DNA of 13,036 nucleotides from Methanomethylovorans sp. (GCA_020854785.1 JAHFZE010000151.1:1-13036); one strand, 5' to 3'. Shown: positions 1 through 7,948, numbered from the stretch's first letter. Notes: generated by a model not told the origin, from the sequence alone. Program-made: numbers and translations.

Positions 1-1341
1 ATTGGTCCGGCACCTTCAAGCCAGAGCTACCTTAATATGGAGAAGATACTTGATGTAGCTGAGAAGACAGGTTCTGAAGCTATCCACCCCGGATACGGTT
101 TCCTCTCTGAGAATCATGTATTTGCGTCAGAATGTGAAAAAGCCGGAGTGGTTTTCATAGGCCCCCCTGGAAATGTCATCAAGAAAATGGGTAGTAAGAT
201 CGAGGCCCGTAAGACCATGAGCAAGGCAGGTGTCCCTGTGGTTCCGGGTACAGAAAATGCCATCTCTGATGTTGATGAAGCTGCCGAGATCGCAGAAGAC
301 ATTGGCTATCCAGTAATAATAAAAGCGTCTGCAGGTGGCGGCGGCATAGGGATGAAGATAGTCCATTCCAGAGAGGAATTCGCTAACGCTATCGTTTCCA
401 TCCAATCAGTTGCAAAATCTGCTTTTGGTGATCCAACTGTATTCATAGAGAAATACCTGGATGAACCCAGGCATATAGAGTTCCAGCTCCTCGCTGACAA
501 ACACGGGAACACGGTCCATTGCAATGAAAGAGAATGCTCTATACAGCGCAGGCATCAGAAACTGATAGAAGAAGCTCCTTCTCCTATCATTACCGAGGAG
601 ATGCGTGACCTGATGGGAGAAGCGGCGGTCAAAGGGGCAAAGTCCATAGGATATGAGAATGCAGGCACTATGGAGTTCCTGTATTCCAAGGGCCAGTTCT
701 ATTTCCTTGAGATGAACACGCGTCTGCAGGTTGAGCATACTATCACGGAGCTGATCACTGGTCTTGATCTTGCTAAAAAGCAACTATATATTGCTGCAGG
801 TGAGCAACTTGCATACTCACAGGAGGATATTCCTCTGCGGGGCTGGGCCATAGAATGCAGGATAAACGCTGAAGACCCTCTGAACGATTTCGCTCCATCT
901 CCAGGAAAGATACGCAGATACCGTTCTTCAGGCGGGCCAGGTGTGCGTGTGGACAGCGGTGTGCACATGGGATATACTATTTCTCCATATTATGATTCTA
1001 TGATCTCAAAGCTTAGTGTATGGGCACCTACGCGCATTGAAGCTATACACAGGATGGACAGAGCACTTTATGAATACGTAGTCGTGGGGGTCACAACAAA
1101 TATACCGTTCCATAAGGCAGTTATACGGCATGAGCAGTTCCTCAAAGGTAACCTTACTACCCATTTCATAGAAGATAACTCCATAATCAGAGATGTGGAA
1201 AGAGTTGTGACGGAAGATTCAGAAAAGGGAGCTACACTTGCATCTGCACTTGAGAACAAGCCGACAAAGGTAGCTGCGGTCACTGCAGCTGTAGAGTCTT
1301 ACATACACGCGGCAAAGAACCAATCTAGTAATACAGAGTAA
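1..1341 (+). CDS. pycA: Pyruvate carboxylase subunit A (biotin carboxylase), 5'-truncated
   Basis: Biotin carboxylase subunit of two-subunit archaeal pyruvate carboxylase. It uses ATP and bicarbonate to carboxylate biotin carried on PycB, feeding oxaloacetate synthesis in the cytoplasm. The open frame runs from base 1 through the methionine at 37. The residues before that methionine ([12 protein letters not shown]) belong to the conserved family N-terminus, so that ATG is internal and about 50 residues lie outside the window. Counting from the ATG at 37, visible motifs are the [10 protein letters not shown] segment, the ATP-grasp glycine loop [33 protein letters not shown], and the catalytic block [10 protein letters not shown] followed by TELITG. 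The C-terminal part has [17 protein letters not shown]. It ends in TAA, 30 nt before birA, so the two are probably cotranscribed. The acetyl-CoA carboxylase subunit AccC is the alternative, but methanogen context and the birA neighbour favour PycA. PycB is not seen downstream and may lie upstream. Confidence 0.93.
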   Translation: MGPAPSSQSYLNMEKILDVAEKTGSEAIHPGYGFLSENHVFASECEKAGVVFIGPPGNVIKKMGSKIEARKTMSKAGVPVVPGTENAISDVDEAAEIAEDIGYPVIIKASAGGGGIGMKIVHSREEFANAIVSIQSVAKSAFGDPTVFIEKYLDEPRHIEFQLLADKHGNTVHCNERECSIQRRHQKLIEEAPSPIITEEMRDLMGEAAVKGAKSIGYENAGTMEFLYSKGQFYFLEMNTRLQVEHTITELITGLDLAKKQLYIAAGEQLAYSQEDIPLRGWAIECRINAEDPLNDFAPSPGKIRRYRSSGGPGVRVDSGVHMGYTISPYYDSMISKLSVWAPTRIEAIHRMDRALYEYVVVGVTTNIPFHKAVIRHEQFLKGNLTTHFIEDNSIIRDVERVVTEDSEKGATLASALENKPTKVAAVTAAVESYIHAAKNQSSNTE

Positions 1342-1360
1342 ATATTTAGAGATGTTTATT

Positions 1361-1366
1361 GGTGGG
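1361..1366 (+). promoter_or_regulatory. Ribosome binding site for the GTG start of birA
   Basis: A GGTGGG stretch lies 5 nt before the GTG at 1372. It supports the non-ATG start, which places the first residues of the winged-helix domain exactly where the family begins. Confidence 0.5.
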
Positions 1367-1371
1367 ATAAA

Positions 1372-2349
1372 GTGAGCACTAATTTAGCTGAGATCATGCG
1401 GATATTGAAAGAAGCTGATGGAAAACCGGTTTCCGGGGAGGAACTTGGAGAAAGGTTAGGCATCTCCCGGGCAATGGTCTGGAAGTATATAAGTTCCTTG
1501 AAGGAAGGGGGATATGAAATAGAATCATCCCCGAAAAAGGGTTACGTGTTAAAGGTGGTCCCTGATATGCTTTACCCCGAAGAGATAAAAAACGGATTAA
1601 ATACCACTTTGATAGGTAATAATATATTTTACTTTGCAGAGCTGGAATCAACTAACAGTTTCGCTAAGGAAATGGCCAGGGAAGCAGAAGAAGGTACAGT
1701 TGTGATCGCCGAGTCCCAGAAAAAGGGTAGGGGGAGGTTAGGACGGAACTGGCAGTCACCAAAAGGAGGGATCAACCTCTCTGTAATTCTCAAACCAAAT
1801 ATCCAGCTCGATCATGCAGCAAGGCTTACACTGATGACCGGACTTGCAGCAGCAAATACCATTCGGTCCCTTGGGGTGGATGCCCGTATAAAATGGCCTA
1901 ATGATGTACTCATCAAAGATAAAAAGGTATGCGGCATACTCACAGAAGTAGATGCTGAAATGGAACAGATCGATTATGTTATCATTGGGATCGGTATCAA
2001 TGCAAATGTCAATGTGGACGAGTTCCCTCCAGGGATCCGTGAAAATGCAACAAGCCTCCAGAAAGAACTTGGAACAGAGGTGAACAGGGTAGAATTCGTT
2101 CAAAAATTACTGTATGAAATCGAGCAACAGTACATAAAGTTCAAGACACAGGAATTCTCTGCTATCCTGAGCGAATGGATCAATCTCTCTGATACTATCG
2201 GTAAGGAGGTCACCATAATGACCCCCTCGAAGATGGTTGAAGGCAAAGCTGTAGGAATTACTGATACAGGAGCAATCTCGGTCAGGACACAGGATGGAAA
2301 AAGGGTAAACCTTATTGCTGGTAGATGTGTGTATACACGTACTAGATGA
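1372..2349 (+). CDS. birA: Bifunctional biotin-protein ligase / biotin operon repressor-type protein BirA
   Basis: Activates biotin with ATP to biotinyl-5'-AMP and transfers it to the acceptor lysine of a biotin carrier, here most likely PycB. Residues 1-60 form a winged helix-turn-helix (GEELGERLGISRAMVWKYI region), as in E. coli BirA, so autoregulation by biotin is possible. The catalytic domain shows STNSFAKE, the biotinyl-adenylate loop GRGRLGR (119-125), KWPND (174-178), the lysine-containing strand KVCGILTEV (about 185-193) and IIGIGIN. A small SH3-like C-terminal domain (about 275-325) follows. Length (325 aa) is normal for the class with a DNA-binding domain. The start is GTG with GGTGGG before it. 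It sits 30 nt after pycA, matching its substrate pathway, and its TGA overlaps the ATG of the next gene. Ligase activity is well supported; whether the N-terminus still represses a promoter is inference. Confidence 0.95.
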   Translation: MSTNLAEIMRILKEADGKPVSGEELGERLGISRAMVWKYISSLKEGGYEIESSPKKGYVLKVVPDMLYPEEIKNGLNTTLIGNNIFYFAELESTNSFAKEMAREAEEGTVVIAESQKKGRGRLGRNWQSPKGGINLSVILKPNIQLDHAARLTLMTGLAAANTIRSLGVDARIKWPNDVLIKDKKVCGILTEVDAEMEQIDYVIIGIGINANVNVDEFPPGIRENATSLQKELGTEVNRVEFVQKLLYEIEQQYIKFKTQEFSAILSEWINLSDTIGKEVTIMTPSKMVEGKAVGITDTGAISVRTQDGKRVNLIAGRCVYTRTR

Positions 2350-2924
2350 GAGACTTATCCATGTGGATAGGGAAATATCTATCCTTCCTTTTATTGGTTC
2401 TGATCATCTGCGCGCCCAATGGTCTTGTAGTACCCATTAAGGCGTCTCCCGTAGTGGAAGATGTGCTTTTGAACGATACTAGCATATATCTTCTTACAGG
2501 TGATACCTGGCATTTTTATCAGGGGTATAATCTTACCATAAAGAGCGTGAATCAGGAAGCTGACAGCGTATGGCTCGAACTGTCATTGGGAAATAAGATA
2601 TTACAAAGTGCAATCCTCGGAGAAGGGGACCTTTTCATCTATAAGAAGAATGATAGGACTATCCTCAGCATAACTGTGGACACCATCTATGCTGGTGATG
2701 GTGAGGAACTGGTAGCATTCTCACCAGTTTTCCAGTATATGGATAGGACCCTTCCTGAACCTATCATTCCGGAAGATGAAAATAATGAAGGGCATGATAG
2801 CAGTCTTGAAGATAACGTCTCAAAAGGAGCAAATGGAATTGAAGGTTTCAGGCTGCACATGACACTTCCGATTATAGTGACAATTGCTGTTTTGATGCTT
2901 ATCCTTAGGGAAAGGAATAATTAA
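2346..2924 (+). CDS. Small membrane-anchored protein with a single S-layer-type (DUF1608) domain
   Basis: The 192-aa product begins with a hydrophobic signal or anchor segment (about residues 8-33). Residues 45-132 resemble one copy of the Methanosarcina S-layer repeat DUF1608: a TGDTWHFYQGYNLTI strand, VWLELSLGNK, a GEGDLFIYKK turn, and a closing VAFSPVFQYMD. An acidic linker (about 138-165) and a C-terminal transmembrane helix (173-187, followed by RERNN) follow. Three N-glycosylation sequons are visible (N43, N62, N157). Major S-layer proteins of the family carry two such domains and are several hundred residues long, so this is a mini version, probably exposed on the outer face of the membrane. 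The start ATG overlaps the birA TGA (ATGA), implying translational coupling to a biotin ligase, which has no obvious functional reason. The domain assignment is by pattern recognition; the role is unknown. Confidence 0.75.
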   Translation: MRDLSMWIGKYLSFLLLVLIICAPNGLVVPIKASPVVEDVLLNDTSIYLLTGDTWHFYQGYNLTIKSVNQEADSVWLELSLGNKILQSAILGEGDLFIYKKNDRTILSITVDTIYAGDGEELVAFSPVFQYMDRTLPEPIIPEDENNEGHDSSLEDNVSKGANGIEGFRLHMTLPIIVTIAVLMLILRERNN

Positions 2925-2930
2925 GAGAAC

Positions 2931-2942
2931 AAAGGAACCTTT
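2931..2942. repeat. 12-bp palindrome between convergent genes
   Basis: AAAGG and CCTTT arms separated by AA fill almost the whole 17-nt gap between the S-layer-domain gene and the convergent coiled-coil gene. It might mark a shared 3' end. It is short, no T-run follows, and it may be chance. Confidence 0.25.
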
Positions 2943-3862
2943 CACAGCTCCAGGTCCCCGTTCTCCATAAGCACTTTAAGGTCTTGGAGGCTCATCTTTC
3001 CGGTCTTTTCGAACTTCTCTTTAGCAACTACCCTTTGTTCCTGCTGTTTCTTTTCATCTTTCACAAGCTGGAGATCATTTAATTTCTCAAGATATCCGTT
3101 TAGTTCATCCCTGAGCTGTGAGATCCTTTGTTTCAGTGGATCGATCCTGGCTCGCAGAGGTTCTGTGACACCGAATTTTTCCTTTATCTGAGCATGGCAG
3201 AGATCCGCATCTTTGCGCATTTCATCAACTTTTTTGTACAGGTCTATCATTTCGAGATGATATTGTTGTGAGACCTCAGCAAGTTCTTTTATAGTAGAGC
3301 CAATATTCTCTCCTGATCCGGGCTGTTGAGACATGGTCGCATCATAGGTTTCCTGGATCTTCTTGTGTACTTCGTCTGCTTTCATGGCAGCTTTCAGACG
3401 TTCTTCAAGTTGCAGTAACCTGGCAAAGACATCTATCTCATGTTGCAGCGGCACATCTGCATTAAGGAAAGTATCAAGTTCTGCAGAATATGCTTTGGAA
3501 ATGATCTCGACAGTACCTCTTGAAACCTGATTCAGTGTATCCCTTTCAGCTTTCAGCTTTGCAATTTCGTCTGAGGCTTGCTGGCCTGCTGATATCCTGG
3601 CATTTTTCACATCTTTCAGTTCAGAGATCTTTTTGTTAACCTCATCTCTTTTTTCTTTTAGCTCCCTGGCCCTTGCGACCATTTCCTTGACCTGGGAGTT
3701 CAAACTGTCTCTCTTTTCCTTGAGCTCTCCCACATTAGTTCGGTGCAGACGTAGTTCATTGAACAGGGACCTTAGTTCTCTCTCATCGCGCGCGATCTGG
3801 GTCCTTAGGTCATTCACTTTTAATTTCAGATCCTTTTCTGAGATGGATGATGCATCTGTCAT
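2942..3862 (-). CDS. Archaeal coiled-coil protein, COG1340 family
   Basis: A 306-aa protein that is almost entirely charged and helical. Long heptad-like runs lie at about residues 8-110, with repeated ELKEKRD-type motifs at about 46-52 and 67-73, and again at about 190-285. A Pro/Gly-rich break sits near 181-188. The C-terminus (KEKFEKTGKMSLQDLKVLMENG region) matches the conserved tail I recall for the uncharacterised archaeal family COG1340. No signal peptide, membrane segment or enzymatic motif is visible. The ATG overlaps the TGA of the upstream gene by 4 nt, and a strong GAGGTGA ribosome site lies 7 nt before the start (3870-3876), so both proteins should be made together. COG1340 members are often likened to SMC-type coiled coils, but no ATPase heads are present. 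Function is unknown; a structural or scaffold role is inference. Confidence 0.85.
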   Translation of the reverse strand: MTDASSISEKDLKLKVNDLRTQIARDERELRSLFNELRLHRTNVGELKEKRDSLNSQVKEMVARARELKEKRDEVNKKISELKDVKNARISAGQQASDEIAKLKAERDTLNQVSRGTVEIISKAYSAELDTFLNADVPLQHEIDVFARLLQLEERLKAAMKADEVHKKIQETYDATMSQQPGSGENIGSTIKELAEVSQQYHLEMIDLYKKVDEMRKDADLCHAQIKEKFGVTEPLRARIDPLKQRISQLRDELNGYLEKLNDLQLVKDEKKQQEQRVVAKEKFEKTGKMSLQDLKVLMENGDLEL

Positions 3863-4491
3863 ACTGTGATCACCTCTTCTTCTACATTTTTCAGGCTTTC
3901 CCAGTACATTAAAGCCTCTTTGTGGCTCTGTATCCTTTTTTCAAGCCATGAATGCCTTGGTTTTGCTTTGTTTAGCTCGTCCTCATGTTGCTTCTGGTCT
4001 TCGGTCAAAGTGTTCTCTCGACCAGATATTGATGTCAGTTCTTCATGTGATGCAACCGCTTCTTCTATCTTGGACCTGATAGAAGATCTGGTCTCAGAAT
4101 AATCTCCTTCAGCCAGAAGTGACAGGATCGATCCAACAATGGTCTTTTCTTCATTTTCAGAGGAGAGTGATCTTGCCTTTGCTATGCTATCACGCATAGT
4201 GTCGACATCCTTTTGCTGCATACCTGTTCCAATTAACTTTTCGAGCATGATCTCTGCCTGATGGTAGAGCTGCTGGCGCTTTTCTTTGAGGACATCTATG
4301 CGCTCGAGCATTTCTTCATGTTCCTTCTTAATGTTGTCTATTTCCCGGGAACAAGAAGAAAATCTCGTATCCAGCTCCTCAAATTCAAAGTTATACTTCT
4401 CTAACATCCTATTGTGTTTAAGGATCACTGCATCGATAAGACCTTCGCGGTCAAGTAAAGTAACCCCTACACCATCTCCTTCGGCGGTCAT
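3859..4491 (-). CDS. Coiled-coil protein, upstream partner of the COG1340 protein
   Basis: A 210-aa soluble, charged protein. Coiled-coil stretches are visible at about residues 22-85 (LEKYNFEFEELDTRF, then EEMLERIDVLKEKRQQL) and 160-200. They are separated by a less regular helical middle with SILSLLAEGDYSETRS (about 121-136). There is no signal peptide, membrane helix or recognisable catalytic motif. The start at 4491 is supported by GGAG (complement of 4500-4503) 8 nt upstream; an ATG 4 nt earlier is out of frame. Its TGA overlaps the ATG of the COG1340 gene, so the two are translationally coupled and probably interact. I do not recognise the family by name. The sequence shows only that it is a coiled-coil protein in a two-gene operon with its own TATA-like promoter. 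Confidence 0.82.
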   Translation of the reverse strand: MTAEGDGVGVTLLDREGLIDAVILKHNRMLEKYNFEFEELDTRFSSCSREIDNIKKEHEEMLERIDVLKEKRQQLYHQAEIMLEKLIGTGMQQKDVDTMRDSIAKARSLSSENEEKTIVGSILSLLAEGDYSETRSSIRSKIEEAVASHEELTSISGRENTLTEDQKQHEDELNKAKPRHSWLEKRIQSHKEALMYWESLKNVEEEVITV

Positions 4492-4499
4492 TCATTTAT

Positions 4500-4503
4500 C
4501 TCC
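4500..4503 (-). promoter_or_regulatory. Shine-Dalgarno GGAG deciding the start of the coiled-coil operon
   Basis: The minus strand reads GGAGATAAATGAATGACC. GGAG is 8 nt from the in-frame ATG at 4491, while the nearer ATG at 4495 is out of frame. This fixes the start of the 210-aa protein. Confidence 0.55.
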
Positions 4504-4538
4504 AACTATACTGTATCTCGCAATATTTATTCATAATA

Positions 4539-4554
4539 TTATATATATTTATAT
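4539..4554 (-). promoter_or_regulatory. TATA-box promoter of the coiled-coil operon
   Basis: On the minus strand a very A/T-rich stretch (TATAAATATATATAAT) lies about 50-60 nt upstream of the start at 4491, in the gap after the DUF424 gene. With archaeal spacing of about 26 nt, transcription would begin near 4515-4525, giving a short leader that includes the GGAG site. This makes the coiled-coil pair a unit separate from mcm-DUF424. Confidence 0.5.
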
Positions 4555-4566
4555 GCGCTGGTGGTA

Positions 4567-4857
4567 TCATATTCGGAATATTTGAGCATGTGGCACCCCA
4601 TTTATGAATATCACACTTTTTGGATCTACTACACCACAGTTGATAGCACACTGAATACATCTTTCCCCAAAAAGGTTAGCTGTAGTTGCATTTTTGAGAG
4701 CCATCTCAACGCTGCCTGCCCCCACTATCTCACCACAGAAGAACCCTTCATTAATCGTTACTGTGATATTCCCCTCTTTTAAGGTCTTTCCAAGGATCTC
4801 CTTGTCACATATGGCAACAACCACGTTGCTGCCGGAACTATGGACCTTCATGTACAT
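4567..4857 (-). CDS. DUF424 family protein downstream of MCM
   Basis: A 96-aa archaeal protein of the DUF424 family. Recognisable landmarks are VVVAICDKEILGKTLKEG near the N-terminus (about 12-29), FFCGEIVG (39-46), ATTANLFGERCIQCAI (57-72) and the C-terminal IFINGVPHAQ (83-92). Cysteines 67, 70 and 74 (C-x2-C-x3-C) could bind a metal, but this is inference. The frame is open to 4890, overlapping the mcm stop. I chose the ATG at 4857 because GAGG stands 8 nt before it, just after the mcm TGA, and family members begin with the following MKV-like strand; the ATG at 4851 is the alternative. The 10-nt spacing from mcm indicates cotranscription with the replicative helicase. The biochemical function of DUF424 is not established to my knowledge; linkage hints at nucleic-acid metabolism. 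Confidence 0.88.
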   Translation of the reverse strand: MYMKVHSSGSNVVVAICDKEILGKTLKEGNITVTINEGFFCGEIVGAGSVEMALKNATTANLFGERCIQCAINCGVVDPKSVIFINGVPHAQIFRI

Positions 4858-4867
4858 GAATTGTTCC

Positions 4868-6958
4868 TCACACAAGTTTGACACTATCATGATCTGGTTT
4901 CATAAGATCGCCGGACCTGCGCATTTTTGAGATCATTTCTTCTGCATGTGCTCTGTCAATTCCTTCCAGAGCGGCTTCTGCATAGATCTCTTCAAGAGGC
5001 GCTTTACCAGCCGGATGTCTGCCACCTACCTGCCTGATGACCTCCTTGAGCACTTTTATTTTATCCCGCTGGCTCTTGCTCGTCCCAGATGCTATTACAT
5101 CAACGTCAAAAGCACCCGTGGATGGGTCAACACCCACCTGCTTCATGCATGAATATACTATCTTTGTTGTACGTCTTGCATCGTCCATATTAACCACATT
5201 GCTCAGACGTACCCTTGCACTTGCTTCTGCCAGTCTTACAAGTGCTTCCAGCTGTCTGGCCGTCACCGGGACCGGGGCGTCCTTACCTTCCCCCATTTTA
5301 CGCAGGTCCATGTAAAACTTCACAAGATGGTCCCGTGCTTCCTCTTCCATCACAGGGAAAATATTCCTGCGTGAATAGGCCACGTACTTTCTCATCAGGT
5401 CCGGGTCAATATCAGGAATGATCACTTCCATCTGCTCATCTACCTGCTCCTGGGTTATTTTACTTGTGGAAAGCTTTTTGCGCTGTTCCGATAGCTCACC
5501 GGCATAGTGGGATTTCAGTATGTGCTTTGCAATACGGGTGTCCTTTTCCTCATTAGGAGTGTCCAGAAGTACGAAGATCATATCGAACCTGGACATAAGC
5601 GCCGGAGGCATATTGATCTGCTGGGCTATGCCTTCGTACCTGTCGAAGCGTCCATACTTAGGATTAGCAGCACCAAGAAGTGCACATCGGGATTTCAGGG
5701 TTGCAAGGATGCCTGCTTTTGCAATGGATATAGTCTGTTGCTCCATAGCCTCGTGAAGTGCGCTCTTGTCCTCGGAACGCATCTTGTCCATTTCATCCAC
5801 TGCGGCAATACCCATATCTGCCATTACCAGTGCCCCTGCTTCCAGTGTCCAGCGCCCGTCACCCATCTCGTCCTTCACTGCAGCTGCAGTAAGACCGCTT
5901 GTTGAAGCACTTTTTCCCGAAGCGAATACGCCTCTTGGAGCGAGTTTTACCATATAGCGCAGCAGCTGGCTTTTTGCAACACCCGGGTCACCCACGAACA
6001 GCATGTGTATGTCACCCCTGACCCTTGACCCGTCAGGAAGATGCTTGGGCACACCGGAAAAAAGCTGCAGGGCCAGGGCTTCCTTCACTTCTTCAAGGCC
6101 ATATATGGAGGGTGCAATGGACCGGATGATCTTATCATATATATGAGGGTCTTGGCTCATTTCCCTTATCATGTCTTCCTCTTCTGGAGTTATCTGTAAT
6201 TCATCGAATTCTTTATCCACGTTTTCAATGGAATTCGCATCCAGCACGAGGTCATAAAAAGGAGATTTCCCTTCACGGGTGGTACGCTGATGGGAACGCA
6301 GCACACCATTGATGACTATCCTGTCCCCGGGTTTCACGATCCCCGCAAGGTCTTCCTCCACATCCACATCAAGGCTCTGTGGCTGTGTCCCTCCTCGCAG
6401 GTTCTCCGGTGATTCCTGTATCTGCAACTTCTGGGCATCCACGAACAAGGATTGTTCCATGAGTATTTTAAACGGTCCTCTTTTACCACATGTGTCGTTC
6501 TCACATTCCAGAGGCTCAACGAACTTCATTTCTGTTTGGGGTACGAATGTGACGTGTTCACATCGCATGCACATAAAAGCGGCATTGATTATCTTAGGGC
6601 GCACCTCGGTAGCTTTACGGATCATGCCCTCTATGGCAATGAATTTCACAAGATGCTTACTGCGTAGATCTCTTATGGGGATCTTTGAGGGGATCTTTTC
6701 GAACCTGACCTTTGCTTTATCAAGTGTTTTATCGATAGGCAGATCTATTTCCTGTAAGGCCTTGTCTGCAGATGGTATCACTTCCGAAGGTTGCTCTAAA
6801 AGCTCTGCAGCCAGTTCTCTATCGAAGATCTCAAGGTTTGAAAAATCAACTGTAAGACTTCGCTGTTCAGGGTATTCGTTGGCAAGCTGAAGAATATCGT
6901 CCCAATAGTACTGCTTGAGGAATACCTTGAATTTATCTTCCCATTTTATCTCTGTCAT
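4868..6958 (-). CDS. mcm: Minichromosome maintenance replicative helicase MCM
   Basis: Archaeal hexameric 3'-5' DNA helicase that unwinds DNA at the replication fork. The 696-aa length is typical. The N-terminal domain (about 1-245) carries a zinc-binding set C130-x2-C133 and C152-x4-C157 and an OB-fold. The AAA+ module follows: Walker A GDPGVAKS (323-330), the helix-2 insert region about 355-370 (LTAAAVKDEMGDGRW), Walker B IAAVDEMDKM (384-393), sensor 1 around N432 (LLGAANPKYGR), and the arginine finger R457 in LMSRFD. A C-terminal winged helix (about 620-696, with QVGGRHPAGKAPLEEI) closes the protein. All key residues are present. A GAG-rich site (TTTGAGAAAGAT) precedes the ATG, and a TATA-like box lies about 56 nt upstream. 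The DUF424 gene follows after 10 nt. Confidence 0.97.
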   Translation of the reverse strand: MTEIKWEDKFKVFLKQYYWDDILQLANEYPEQRSLTVDFSNLEIFDRELAAELLEQPSEVIPSADKALQEIDLPIDKTLDKAKVRFEKIPSKIPIRDLRSKHLVKFIAIEGMIRKATEVRPKIINAAFMCMRCEHVTFVPQTEMKFVEPLECENDTCGKRGPFKILMEQSLFVDAQKLQIQESPENLRGGTQPQSLDVDVEEDLAGIVKPGDRIVINGVLRSHQRTTREGKSPFYDLVLDANSIENVDKEFDELQITPEEEDMIREMSQDPHIYDKIIRSIAPSIYGLEEVKEALALQLFSGVPKHLPDGSRVRGDIHMLFVGDPGVAKSQLLRYMVKLAPRGVFASGKSASTSGLTAAAVKDEMGDGRWTLEAGALVMADMGIAAVDEMDKMRSEDKSALHEAMEQQTISIAKAGILATLKSRCALLGAANPKYGRFDRYEGIAQQINMPPALMSRFDMIFVLLDTPNEEKDTRIAKHILKSHYAGELSEQRKKLSTSKITQEQVDEQMEVIIPDIDPDLMRKYVAYSRRNIFPVMEEEARDHLVKFYMDLRKMGEGKDAPVPVTARQLEALVRLAEASARVRLSNVVNMDDARRTTKIVYSCMKQVGVDPSTGAFDVDVIASGTSKSQRDKIKVLKEVIRQVGGRHPAGKAPLEEIYAEAALEGIDRAHAEEMISKMRRSGDLMKPDHDSVKLV

Positions 6959-7013
6959 ATCTTTCTCAAAGTTTGCTGCGCAGATCTAGTCTTGGCACCA
7001 ACCCATAGTTTTT

Positions 7014-7021
7014 AATTTATA
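7014..7021 (-). promoter_or_regulatory. TATA box of the mcm-DUF424 unit
   Basis: The minus strand reads TATAAATT within GATATAAATTAAAAAC. It lies about 56 nt upstream of the mcm ATG, predicting transcription from around 6990 and a leader of roughly 30 nt. It sits in the 88-nt gap after trmJ, so mcm need not depend on trmJ transcription. Confidence 0.5.
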
Positions 7022-7046
7022 TCAATATTTCGTGTATGGTACTTGC

Positions 7047-7757
7047 TCATTTTTTACGGTCTGACACCAGATGCCTTTGTATCCCGCGCAGGATCCCCCT
7101 TAAGGTCTGTACTTCCCTCGGTATCAGGCGTGCTCTGCCGAATATCCTTTTAAGCATAAGTTCCGTCTTTTCCTTTTTATGCTCAGGGTAATCAATATCT
7201 TCCAGAACCTGGGATAAATGTTCCATCAAAAGCTTTGTATCAAAAGGATCAGCCAGTGGTGTTTCTCCTGCCTGCACATCGCTCAGTTCGTACAGTATCA
7301 CAGCAACAGCATGTGACAGGTTCATCACCGGGTATATTCCGGATGTGGGGATGGTAAGGATCATGTCCATCATGCGCAGTTCATCTTTGGTGAAACCTTT
7401 ATCTTCTCTGCCAAAGAGCAGTGCAACAGTACCACAAGAGCCTTGAAGATGTTGTTTCAGGTCTCTAGGCACATGTGCCGGGATACGTATATGCTCATCG
7501 AATTTGCTACCGGTTATGCCTGTTGTGCCTATCAGGAGGTTGGCATCTGCAACGGCATCTTCTACGCAGCTTGTTATTGTTGCACCTTCTAGCACATCAC
7601 GCGCATGAGAAGACATTGCACGTGCTTCTCCTTCAAGGGGGCACGGGTTAACAAGAACGAGATCTGAAAAACCAAAATTTTTCATTGCCCTTGCGACAGA
7701 CCCCACATTTCCCTGATACAAAGGCTCAACAAGCACTACTTTGAAATTTAGAGACAT
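7047..7757 (-). CDS. trmJ: SPOUT RNA methyltransferase, TrmJ family (tRNA 2'-O-methyltransferase, position 32)
   Basis: Predicted S-adenosylmethionine-dependent enzyme that methylates the 2'-O of nucleotide 32 in the tRNA anticodon loop. The 236-aa protein shows the three SpoU/SPOUT motifs in order: N17-x-GS-xx-R (NVGSVARAMKNFG, 17-29), ALLFGREDKGF (112-122) and the knot-forming IPTSGIYPVMNLSHAVAV (136-153). The C-terminal extension (about 165-236, with FGRARLIPREVQTLRGI) matches the helical tail of TrmJ/LasT-type proteins. The start at 7757 is supported by AAGGATG a few bases upstream (complement of 7762-7768). It is divergent from the phosphopantetheinyl transferase and 88 nt ahead of mcm. 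Methylation position is from family knowledge; archaeal TrmJ homologues have been reported to act on cytidine 32. Other TrmH/SpoU specificities cannot be excluded. Confidence 0.9.
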   Translation of the reverse strand: MSLNFKVVLVEPLYQGNVGSVARAMKNFGFSDLVLVNPCPLEGEARAMSSHARDVLEGATITSCVEDAVADANLLIGTTGITGSKFDEHIRIPAHVPRDLKQHLQGSCGTVALLFGREDKGFTKDELRMMDMILTIPTSGIYPVMNLSHAVAVILYELSDVQAGETPLADPFDTKLLMEHLSQVLEDIDYPEHKKEKTELMLKRIFGRARLIPREVQTLRGILRGIQRHLVSDRKK

Positions 7758-7761
7758 GATA

Positions 7762-7768
7762 CATCCTT
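7762..7768 (-). promoter_or_regulatory. Ribosome binding site of trmJ
   Basis: The minus strand reads AAGGATG 4 nt before the ATG at 7757. It fixes the trmJ start. Confidence 0.55.
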
Positions 7769-7800
7769 GATGTTTTTAGGAGCGTATAGGTGATTGCACA

Positions 7801-7808
7801 TTATATAA
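7801..7808 (-). promoter_or_regulatory. TATA box of trmJ
   Basis: TTATATAA (self-complementary) preceded on the minus strand by AGCC. It lies about 45 nt upstream of the trmJ ATG, so a start near 7778 would leave a leader of about 20 nt containing AAGGATG. Because the box is symmetric the sequence alone does not give direction, but the distance favours trmJ. Confidence 0.5.
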
Positions 7809-7948
7809 GGCTAATTATGACAAGTATTTATCAATTAGAGAGCGCTAGATCAATGAGAAAGATCTTATTAGATAGATATGTGAATTCCTAAGGGATCACA
7901 TTTCCAATTCAGATGATATCGATGCATGGAACGTAACTTAATATCTAA

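Noticed and set aside
37..39. ATG at 37 as the true start of pycA
   Set aside because: The 12 residues before it are conserved biotin carboxylase sequence and the frame is open to base 1, so the gene begins outside the window.
306..524. Opposite-strand frames inside pycA
   Set aside because: They lack family features, conflict with a conserved enzyme on the other strand, and look like coding shadows. The same applies to frames opposite mcm, DUF460 and the coiled-coil genes.
4569..4581. ATATTC-G-GAATAT palindrome at the end of DUF424
   Set aside because: It overlaps the coding end of DUF424, is A/T-rich with no T-run on the minus strand, and is short enough to be chance in this A/T-rich stretch.
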